64,000 bases of DNA from Apis mellifera (taxonomy: Eukaryota > Arthropoda > Insecta > Hymenoptera > Apidae), in contig NC_037644.1 in assembly GCF_003254395.2 (NCBI RefSeq), positions 9,330,086 through 9,394,085 on the forward strand. Reading direction: 5' to 3'. The translations under genes were made by a program, and so were the position numbers. The notes below the pieces were generated by a model. It was not told the origin of the DNA. It ran no database searches and saw nothing but the letters and a program-made list of their open reading frames with translations. This document shows, piece after piece, positions 36,325-46,702 of the stretch (positions are counted from its first letter, which is position 1; each line of letters opens with the position of its first letter).

Positions 36325-37260
36325 TTGGATTGGCAACTAAGTAATTGCGGATTTCAGTTAAGTTGATGACGACCTAATCAAAGCAATAATCGATTCGGAT
36401 CGTCACAGTACAACTCGTGAGATTGCAGAGAAGCTTCATGTATCGCATACATGCATTGAAAACCATTTAAAACAACTTGGCTATGTTCAAAAACTCTATA
36501 CATGGATTCCTCATGAACCGAAAGAAAAGCATTTAACGCAACGCATTAACAGCTGCGATTTGCTAAAGAAACGTAATGAAAATGATCCATTTTTAAAACG
36601 ACTGATAACTGGCGATGAAAAATGGGTTGTTTACAACAATATCAAGCGGAAAAGATCGTGGAGCAGGCCACGTGAACCAGCTCAAACAACATCAAAAGCT
36701 GGTATTCGTCGAAAGAAGGTTTTGTTATCAGTTTGGTGGGATTACAAAGGAATTGTCTGTTTTGAACTCTTACCACCCAACCGAACGATCAATTCTGTTG
36801 TCTACATTGAACAACTAACGAAATTAAACAATGCAGTTGAAGAAAAGCGGCCCGAATTGACAAATCGAAAAGGTGTTGTATTCCATCATGACGATGCAAG
36901 GCCACACACATCTTTGGTCACTTGGCAAAAATTATTGGAGCTTGGTTGGGATGTTTTGCCATATCCACCATATAATCCTGACCTTGCACCATCTGATTAC
37001 TTTTTGTTTCGATCTTTACAAAACTCCTTGAATGGTAAAAATTTCAATAATGATGATGATATCAAATCGTACCTGATTCAGTTTTTTGCTAATAAAAACC
37101 AGAAGTTTTATGAACGTGGGATTATGATGCTGCCTGAAAGATGGCAAAAGGTTATTGATTAAAATGGGCAACACATTACAGAATAAAGTTATTTAGTTCC
37201 ATGAAAAAATTCTCTTTGATTTTCTAAAAAAAATCCGCAATTACTTAGTTGCCAACCCAA
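36325..37260 (+). mobile_element. mariner element, mellifera-subfamily type, copy 2 (936 bp, 5'-deleted)
   Basis: TA duplications flank it (36323-36324 and 37261-37262). The terminal repeats begin TTGGATTGGCAACTAAG on the left and end as the complement of TTGGGTTGGCAACTAAG on the right. By eye it is nearly identical to copy 1 along its whole length and lacks the same 5' part of the transposase. The shared deletion shows that the two copies belong to one deleted sub-lineage rather than having lost the region independently. It lies in non-coding DNA about 9.3 kb upstream of the first receptor exon seen. Confidence 0.95.
36362..37162 (+). pseudogene. mariner transposase remnant, copy 2
   Basis: One frame is open for 266 codons, from just after an in-frame TAA to a premature TAA at 37160-37162. 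Copy 1 has an Arg codon there and continues nine more codons. The second helix-turn-helix region (TREIAEKLHVSHTCIENHL) and the catalytic D,D34D core are present: TGDEKW, HHDDARPH, LAPSDYFLF. There is no ATG at the start of the frame, and the first helix-turn-helix (roughly 70-80 residues of a normal 345-residue protein) is missing. The frame is better preserved than copy 1, but it is not expected to give active transposase. Confidence 0.9.
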
Positions 37261-37262
37261 TA

Positions 37263-40200
37263 TTATGAGAGGTTTATTATTATTATTATAAAGAGAGGTT
37301 ATAGGAAATATTGTCGTTAGATTGGAAAAGATTTTGAAAGGGGAGAGAGGAAAGGAGGAAAATTCAAAATGTGGGGGTGAAAAATTGGAGAGAATGGTAA
37401 AAGTTTAAGATAATTTTAAGATATCTAGGTATTTGAAAGTGGGTGGAAGGTTCCCACTTGTTGTAAACAAGTGGAAAGTTATATGAGAGCATCTCGGTTG
37501 CCCCGATGTCCAAGTGGCGAGGAATTTCAGGGGTTGTTGCCGACTTCTCGACAAGTTTCCGAGGATTCCGCTGCTCTATGGAGACGGAATGAAAGAATTT
37601 GCTGTCTGGAAAGCTCGCAAAGCTCACAATAGTTTCTCCAGGTGTATTGGGAATACTTACCTGGGAATCGTCAGAATTTTTCCTCGAACTGGTGGCTGCG
37701 CTTCACACACTTAGAGAAACGTAAAACGTTCTTGAAAGTCAGGGTTTAATCTTAATCGTTTCGTTGAGACAAATTTCTTCTAATCTTATAAACAATTCAA
37801 AGGAAATATAATTCGAATGAAAAATGATTTTTAGTTTCCATTTTCTGAAAACTTAGATCAAACTAAATCTAAATTCCAAAGATACATTTGTCTTGTCAAT
37901 AACTGTTACATCCTTACATATACTAATGAAATACTTCTTCTTGGAGAGAAATTTCAATTTTCTTTTACTTTTTTCGAAAATTTCTTTAAATAATCTATTC
38001 GAACGATGGGACGGAAGATCAAAACTCGTCGAGCTTTTGTATCGTTTAATAAATTCGACACACGGAACGAATAGAATATCGATCTTTGGAGGTGGAGAGG
38101 GGAGGGGGGGGGCGAGCTTGGTGTCGAAGTTTTCCAACGGGGCGGCTATTAACGAGAAATGGCGGCGGAAAGCAATATAGGGTGGAAAGTTTACGATAGG
38201 CGAATTCGTCGATCACGAACTCGCCCCAATAAAACACTTCCCTTCCACGAGTGTTACGATCATCGCCCCGCAACGCATTCGCCTACGCGTTTCTCCCCCC
38301 CCCCCTTTCACTGCCACGCGGCGGTTACCTATTATCCAATCGATAATTCAATTTCCCTTTTTATCTTCGGGAGAAATCGTGCGTCTGCCGATACGTGGGA
38401 CATCCATGTGTTCGCGGGGAATTTGGGAAAAATGTATATTTACATCGGGGAATTTTGGTTTGTTTCACATTTTTCCCCTGGATAACTCATGGCCGTTTCA
38501 CATTTTTGTACAAGAAGTTATTGGAATTCGATTAATCAAATGGCGTTAAAAAAAAAAAGGAAAAATGGTGTTAAATGGTTTTTTTTTTCATGGTTTGCAT
38601 CTTTCTTTCTTTTTTCTTCTTTTTTCTTTTTCGTATTACGATATTGTGGCTTTCGATATTAATTTTAAATAGTGTTTAATTTATAACATATAATATATAA
38701 TACATAAAATAATATATTAATTTTAAATAGTGTTTAAGAGATACTTGGATGTAATATTCAGGGAAGATTAAAATTTTTATGTTCTATGAAGGATTTATAT
38801 TCTACAAATTTTTAAAGAAATTGGTTTTTGTTAAATGATCGAAAAAACGCAATGAAATATATCGCATAAAAGTTTGTTCCCAATAAAAAGCTTAAGCTTC
38901 GTTCTAACGTTATTTATTCCTTTTATACCAGAACCCAGAAATTGTATTAACGATTCGAATGTATATTTGGGATCAAAATGGAGGACGAGCGATCCTCCTC
39001 GTTCGTTAAAACAAATAACGAAATATATAAAAATACCAATATGGATGTTGGGAATACTTTATACTCTATTTCGAATATTTTTGAAATCAAAAATGGAAAT
39101 TGGTCTCGTGGCCACGGGCAACGAGACCAACGAATAAAAAGAAGAAGAAGAAGAAGAAGAAGAAGAAAAAATCAACGCTGATGCGAAAACTGTGTTCGCG
39201 CGGAAAATGTTGTTTCACGGGGATGTCTCGCAAGGAAATTCCGCTTGGCGAAAAGTTTTAGAGGGAATCTCGCTCGAACGTAAACCCCTTCGCGAGTAGA
39301 GAAAATTTCACTCGACGCTAATCTTCGAGGGCACATTTCGTTGTCCGTGAAATCCTCGCGAGAAAATTTCGTCGGTGATCCACGCAAGAAGCGTTTTCTC
39401 CTCGATGGAAAATATTAATAAACGTTTAACGTTCGTTGCAGAAATTTTACCTTGGCTACAACCTCGTTTCCTCTTGAATTCAATTGAATCTCCATTCAAA
39501 ATCACGTCGCTTAAATATTCTAAAATCATCCATTTACATCGCTCATCATCGATGACGATGAATTCAATTTTCATTTTTATTTTACCATTTTCAACGAAAC
39601 ATTGTTGTTGCACATCGAACGTAACGAATTACGAGATGGAAATATTTCTCAATTCTCCTCTTTTTCTTCAAAAAGAAAAATCATTCTAAAAGAATCTTTG
39701 CTACGAAATAATTTCTCACATCATCTGTATCTTGTTTCTTGAACAGATAAGATTACTCGAAGATGATAAAAAAAATTCGAAAGACTCTAATAACAATAAA
39801 CAAATCTCCCCTACTTTTAAAAACCCCCTCTCCCTCCGTTCATCAGAAATTCTCACTTAACTCCCCTGCTGGAATTCCATCCGACGCCATAATTTTCGCC
39901 CCCGAAAATTTACTTATCCAGGCGCGTCTCGCGTTGAAATTTCGCGACACTCGGATGGATCTCGCCAAGATCCATCGCCTCTCGGCGGTGGAGAAGATCC
40001 ACCGCCGAGATCGATCGTGTTTTCGGCGCCCTAACGAGCTCCTCTCCCCTTTAAAGCAAAGAGGGGGGGGAGGGATGGGGCTTACCGCGGATAGAGTCGG
40101 ACGGCATCTCTCGCCCCAAACCACTCCTCCTCCCCCTCCTCCTCCCCTGTTTCGACGTTGGCATTTCCGTCTCCGAGGTACAAGCAACGAGAAACCGCAC

Positions 40201-43200
40201 GCCCAATGCCGTGTGAAACGGCAGACAGGATTGTTCGCGTACCATCGAGGCGGGTGACTGACGTGTTCATCCCTTACGGCCATTCTCGGCCGTGCGTGTT
40301 GATCGTTGATCGCTCGATCCTTTCTTCTTGTTCGCGCGTTCGATGATTAAAAAAGAAAGAGAGAGAATGTATCGGTGATTTAAAGGGGATGACGATGCCC
40401 TGGGACGAGGAGAAGAGTAAGAATGTGGTTGGAAAAAATTTTGGGATAAAAATTGGAGGAGAATTTATCGTATTGGATATACGGAAGATTGTGTTTTTAA
40501 ACATTTTTAAAAGAATCAAAAATAGGAATTTGTTTGAATTAGAAAATGGAAATTTTGTATAATATTTTGTAAATGTATATGATTAATATAATTATATGAT
40601 TATAGATATCAAACAGGTAGATGTGATTAACTTTTTAACGTGTCTTCATGAACGTCATCGTTAAATTAATTAAATATTGTATCCTTTGAAATTTCAAATC
40701 TTGGAAATTAAATTTAATGAAATATATTGGTCGTTTCTCTTAAAATAAAATCTATATGTTTAAAAATAATTGTTTTTATAATTTGATTCAATAGGCCGGT
40801 ACACGTAAATACGAAATTCATCGAGCCAATTTCAATTACTCGATTATTCAATTTTATCTCAATCATCCAATTAAAACGACATTACAGTTTAAGCAGAAGA
40901 GCTATAAATTTCTAAAATGTTTTCGCTATAATTATCCATCATTAATTAATCAAGAATTTTAAACAAATTTTAATATGAATTAAACCTGAAAACTAATTAA
41001 AAATGTTCGACCAGTCTCTCGCAAAAAAAATATCAAAGTGGCGATGAAAAGATATATTCAGAGAAATGATAATTCATAATGAAAAATATACTGATTTGAA
41101 TATACGTGACGAGATCTTTGACAAAATTGGAAAAAAATCAATGATATTTCAAAAATTAATAAAAATATTTTCCGAGTAATTATTTAATTTTATTACGTGA
41201 TAAATATTTAATGATAAATAATTATCATTAATGAATATTTTCTTCGTTATATTTGCAATGAAATATTTAAATACATTCATGTATTCCATGAATGAACGAT
41301 AATATTCATTTAAATTCAATTATTGATAAAAAAAAAAAAATATGTATACATGTATATGTATCTGTTTTTACGTAAAATTAATTAAAATAAATTGATAAAC
41401 ACATCTCAATAATTATTTCCAATATTTTTTAAATAATATATTTAAAATATTGGATTTTAAAGAATTGCTTTACCACTCTTGTGCATCCAAGAAATCGAGT
41501 GAATCAAATTCATGTTCGACCACCTGATTATTCAATTATCAGGTAACAAGGGCGTACAAATCCTTGGAGACACTTGACGAGTCAAGTTTCGAAACTGGCG
41601 ATCAAATCAATCGTGCGATTTCGAGGTTTGTCAAGTTTCGCTCTTTCTATCTTCTTATTAAACGGATCTTTGCATTCATTCGTCGTTAAACCTCCCCTTC
41701 ACGCTTTTATAAACACTCGAAAGATTATTCACCGATTATTCCCTTCCGGATAATTGAAAAATTATCGAGCAACTTGAATGCTTTAAAAAATATATTCCGT
41801 CCGTGTAAAATTCATTCGGCCGTGATGAGGTGAATATAAAAATTCCCATTTCTTTTTCGCGTACTTTCAAAAAATTTCAATGCAAAAAGTTTAATATGGA
41901 TGGAAAAGTTAAATTTTAAATTTATCTTTTTAATCACGCGTATTAATAATGATACATTCGTGATAAGGGATAAGGATTGAAAAAGGTGTAAAATTTACAC
42001 TTTCAATGCAAGATTAATTTTCCGTTGACCATGATTAAAGTAACGAAGATTTAAACGAACCTCGATAATGCATCGACGATTGAAAATATTTTATTGATTA
42101 TTCGAGTAATCGGTGATGGCGTTAAAAAAAACCTTTAAAAAGATTCATTTCTCCAACGGAGAACCATTGCTCGGCGTTTTAAGAATTTTAGAAAAAAAAA
42201 AAAAAAACTTTCTAATCTACTTTCAGTGCCTCGAGTTAAGTCCTTAATGCAGAGTGTCGTCGTTTGAAATACTGTTAGTGAAATACCCATAAGCGGCTAC
42301 CGGAAGTTCCGGCCGTCAATCTGGTAATTGAAGTTGAACGTTTGCTTGATACAATGATGAAATCACTCGAAGGAAATGCAACAAAGAATCGACATCCCCT
42401 TGAGAGAAGCAACGTTGAAAGGAGGAGGAAGTAGTGGAAGAATAATAAACGGAAAAGGGAAAATAAATAGAAGAAAATATCAAGTGGAATTTAAAGAAAT
42501 CCAATGTTGTATTTTCGAGTCGAAGGCATAGTGAGATTTCGAAACGATATCGCGTTATTTTTAAGTTAGATTTCATCGACAAACACGCGCTTTTATCTGT
42601 AATGTAAAACAGTGAAAACAGTTTGTCAAAGATACGAGATAGTTTAGCATATGTAAATAATTGGATAGACGATAAATAAAATTCGAATAATTTTATTACG
42701 ATTTTTATCGATTTATTCGCGCAATAACGATCAATCAAACGTACTGAAATGTACGATAAATTCAGGATTGTCTTTCGCAGGATTCATTGCATCCTGAAAT
42801 GTGGATCGATTTTTGATTCGTTCGTTTCATTTCAATTATTTGCTTCCTGTGAATAATAATTATTAATGTAATAAAATTTCGTCTCGCGTTGAAAAATTTT
42901 CCTCCGATATTTTCATCTTGGTTTTGGATTACGTAGACTTTTCGTTCCTTTCCCTCCCCCTTTTTTTTAATATTAACATTATTACACATATATTAAGGTA
43001 TTTTTATACGAAATTGAAAACTAGGGAAATTTAATTTGGTCTTATTATACACATCTCCTAAGTAAATTGAGTTAAAAATAAAGGAAGATGTTACGGAATT
43101 TAAGTAAAGTTTACGTTTTTCATTAAGGTTTAAATATTTTATTACCGTGCGTAATTAGGAATTTTATCGTGGAAAGGATTATGAGCTGAGATTAAAAGAA

Positions 43201-44105
43201 GAGAGAGAGAGAGAGATGCAAATTATTAAATGTACGTGTAATAATACTTGAGTGTTCACATTTGAACTTATATTCGTATGTTATTTTTTTAAAAAATGAT
43301 ACACTGATAGTGAAACTTGCAAAGAATCAAAGTGAATATTTTTATTGGAAGAAAAGAATATGGATAAGTTTAAATCTTTCCTTTTGATATCAGATGCTAC
43401 TTGAAAGATTAGCTCATGATATTCCATTTTTCTCGAAAACCTGGCGTATTCCTATCAAATCATACTCGAACCATTCCCATTCGATCTTCTCTTGAATTTA
43501 TTTTCACTTTTATCGGCTTCAGGATCGAAAAGCGATCTCGCAGAACTTCTCGAGATTGAATCGAGAATAGAATAAGAAGAAGAATAAGAAGATATTGTTA
43601 AGGTTAATTGTTAGGAAAGGTATTATATTCTTATATCGAGTATCTATATAGTGAACAATGTTAATTAAGACCGTTTGTGAATTCATTGTTACGGATTCCG
43701 GCACGGTAGCAATGTTAAAGGAATTTGATTAATGTTCAAATCGAGCCGACAGAGATCAAAGTGAATAGATTATCATGCGTGGAATAATCTTCCAGTAAAG
43801 ATTATATCGCATTTCTGGATGAAATTCAATTGAATGGTCTTTTGACAATTTTCGACAAAGGAATCGTATTCACGATTTTACAAAATTTTGATACAAAATT
43901 AATAAAATAGTAAAAAAAAAAGAAAAAGAATTATTCATAAGGCTGATTTTTCTTCGAGCTAAAAATAATATTTTTTTTTTACTTATTCACAATTAAAAGT
44001 CGGCAAATATATTTTTTTTACTAAATCTTTTTAAAAAAATGTAAACTTCAAGCATTAAGAAATATAGAAATGTTTAAATTCAAACGTATTCAAAAAACTC
44101 AAGAA
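37263..44105. other. non-coding stretch upstream of the receptor exons
   Basis: No recognisable exon was found in about 6.8 kb. Content: CpG-rich patches at about 37490-37710, 38060-38480 and 39940-40340 with ORFs on both strands lacking any domain; an AAG microsatellite at about 39140-39168; CTC runs at about 40125-40150; two perfect stem-loops at 39954-40010 listed separately; and otherwise AT-rich DNA. I specifically looked for the exons encoding the first half of the glutamate receptor amino-terminal domain and did not find them. Confidence 0.5.
39954..40010. repeat. two adjacent perfect stem-loops
   Basis: The first hairpin has 9-bp arms GATGGATCT / AGATCCATC (39954-39976) with loop CGCCA. 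The second has 13-bp arms, TCTCGGCGGTGGA / TCCACCGCCGAGA (39980-40010), with loop GAAGA. Only three bases separate them. Both are perfectly paired and the second is GC-rich, so an RNA from either strand would fold strongly. No transcript or function can be assigned. Confidence 0.7.
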
Positions 44106-44976
44106 TAGAAAAGTGTCATACCAAAAGAAAACTTTGAATCGCTATAACTCCGGAATTAATGGCCTGTACGAATGAAAGATCAGCAGAAATGCGAGAGTTT
44201 GCTCTTCAAAATGTTATCTTATTTATTCCGATACGATTTCCGGTTCCTGAAATATCGTCGTGTAAACAAAAAGAGACTTTTTAATCATTTAAACCCGATA
44301 AAACGCTATTAAAATTAAAAAAAACTTTAAATCGCTACACCTTTGAAGTTAATGATTTCTGCTCAATGAATGAAAGATCATTAAAACCGCGGAAACTTGC
44401 TCTTTAAAATGCTTTTTCGTTTGTCTCGATACGACTTCCGGTTCCCGAAATATCATCGTGTAAAGAGAAAGGTAATTTTTAATCGTTTACTATCTCCGTC
44501 CTCGTCGGATAATCGGATCTCTCGCTCGCGCTCACCTGACTGACCTATCCCAAACTCTAGACAGTCGACAGACGCGATTCCTAGAAGAGTTCGTAGTACG
44601 CATTTCCAGGAAAAAATGTAGGTCACTGGGTCGCGGTCCCATTCATAACTTCTGCACTATTTTAAACGCTATGGAAACTTTGAATCCTTATATCTCAGCA
44701 ACCGATCGAGATATCGAGAAAAATCAAAAAGTGACTTCAATGGCACGACTTCCTCTATTTCTCGAATAGGTTTTCATGATGAAATTTTCAAAGTTTCACT
44801 GCGTATTTTTTAAAAACAATTGGTCTATTGATGTAAAATATACTCGAATATATTTCAACCATGTAAAAATCTGCAATACATAATTATAAAGAATAAAAAA
44901 ATTAACGTGAAAGTATTTACTCGTCAAATACTATGAAACAAAGTTATAAAACAATAAATTTGCTATTTCGTTAATC
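44106..44976 (+). repeat. unclassified dispersed repeat, copy 1
   Basis: This about 870-bp element recurs in the same orientation at 61590-62457. Its left part contains related sub-units beginning 'aactttgaatcgctataact' (44130) and 'aactttaaatcgctacacc' (44323), about 193 bp apart, each with the core 'cgatacga(c/t)ttccggttcc'. The right part (about 44400-44940) is nearly identical between copies, running from the 'cttccggttcccgaaata' core through 'ctcgtcggataatcggat' to 'actcgtcaaatactatga'. No ORF, long terminal inverted repeat or poly-A tail was found, so the class is unknown. Confidence 0.88.
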
Positions 44977-46569
44977 AACCTTATCCCTCTATCGTTCGAG
45001 TATATTTCGATAACAAAATATTTACAACTTAACTTATTACACTCGTTCGAATTATCATGATCGATATTCGAATATTTATCATTCGTCTTCATTCACGGAA
45101 TGGAATAATAGCAGCAGCTATTCTGAATTGTCCCGAACATAGAAAGGATTATTCACGAAACTCGTCGAAACTCGTGCCGTCCTTTTGTAACGCGCTCGTT
45201 AACCCCGGCCAGTTCGGTTTCACGCATCGCGCTGCAAAAAAGCGCGACGAAAAAACGGGAAACGCGGCCGATTCTGTTGACTTTTCCTAGCCCCTTTCGC
45301 TCCAACCCCATCCTCGTCCTTTTATTTCTGATTTTTCAATTTCCACCCCCTCTCTGCTCGCATTAAACCCTCGCCCGTATCCGCGGTTACGAGTCACTCG
45401 ATCCTTTCATCGCGGTCGATTGTTCCCCTCTCCCTCTCCCCCCAAAAAGCCATACCCCTTGTCCGCAAACAGCGGAGAGCGTTTAATATCTGTTTCCGTG
45501 AAACAGACGCGGATGAATAGGAGCGGACTTTTGATTGGAGTTGCGGAAGACTCGGGGAAGATGGTCGGTTTCGGGATGGGTCGGGCTTTGGAGGTTTGTC
45601 ACCGGGAATTGTATCTCCGATAATATTGGTGAGAAGGGGGTGAGATATGTGTGGTTTGATTCGGGTTACGGCGGAGTGACAGGTGTTGCGTTCGATAGCG
45701 GGAAAGGATATTATTGATGTTCAGGATAGGGGATTAAATGTGGGGGGAAGAAAAATTGAATTATTGGAAATCTTCTCTGGACTCGATTGAATATTATAAT
45801 GATATATGATAGTGATATTTTAATTAATAAAAATTTGATGATACGTAGAACATTATGAATTATTTTTTCTAGCAACAAAATTAGAGCACATTTTTCATTT
45901 AAGGTTTGTTTGTTTTTGAATACAATTAATGAAAAAAATAAACGATACGCGCAAATATTTTCCTTTTATTATCCTCGAATAAAACTTTTTTCGTTTGCCA
46001 AAGAAAAAGGAACCGATTTTAAATATTTTTATATGAACTATATATGTCATTAACAAATTTAGATATTATAACGAATGTCGAAATTTTTGCATACAGAATC
46101 ATTCCTTTCTCGATTCTTTATATTTTATTCTATTCGTCCCTATTCTATTTTCTCCAATTTTTCTCGATCGATAATAAATATTATCCATCTGGATCCATTG
46201 ATTCCAGAGAAAATTTATTCGCGCGTAATAAAACGACACGCTCTCTTTTTATAAAATGGAGGGAAAAAATGGAGGGATAGAAATTCCTTTCTTTTTTTTT
46301 TTTTTTAAACACGTCAAACACGATCACGCGTCATCTGATTACGAGATTAGAGATTCGGTTCCAGTGCAATCACCGCGAAACATTTGGGGCGTGGACCGCA
46401 GGCCAAACAGAACGTCTGCCAATGAATAACGGCCGATGTGATGCGCAATCGTGCGCGCATAATTTTCGGAAAACGCGAATAGTATAATGCGTAATGACGA
46501 GCGGCCGAGCCGAGCGCGCATAGAGAATTTTCGAATCGGCCACTGTAAATCTCGTCCATCCCTTTCCAG
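44977..46569. other. non-coding stretch before the first receptor exon seen
   Basis: CpG-rich DNA at about 45120-45720 and 46320-46560 gives short ORFs on both strands with no recognisable domain. The last part is the polypyrimidine tract and acceptor 'ctttccag' of the receptor exon at 46570. No upstream exon with the required phase-1 donor was identified. Confidence 0.5.
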
Positions 46570-46702
46570 GTCTGCTCAGGCTGCAGCAAATCTATCAGGG
46601 TTTGAAGCCTGGGAACGAATCGTTTCAGGTCGAAACGGTGAAACGAATACAAAATATGTCCGAGGCGATCGATTTCTTGCGCAGTTTGGAGGAATTGAAC
46701 AG
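46570..46702 (+). CDS. GluRIA: glutamate receptor exon a (amino-terminal domain)
   Basis: Follows acceptor 'tttccag' and ends before donor GTGAGT. The first two bases complete a split codon (Gly expected), so the previous exon must end in phase 1. It encodes LLRLQQIYQGLKPGNESF and the segment to SLEELNR, matching insect GluRIA. Overlapping longer ORFs in other frames are spurious. Confidence 0.92.

Noticed and set aside
39763..40283. 164-codon + and 146-codon - overlapping ORFs
   Set aside because: Both contain poly-Pro or poly-Gly runs from CTC/GGA microsatellites and match no family; the frames owe their length to GC-rich composition.
42316..42738. 140-codon minus-strand ORF
   Set aside because: Phe/Ser/Tyr-rich translation typical of AT-rich non-coding DNA, with no recognisable family or splice partners.
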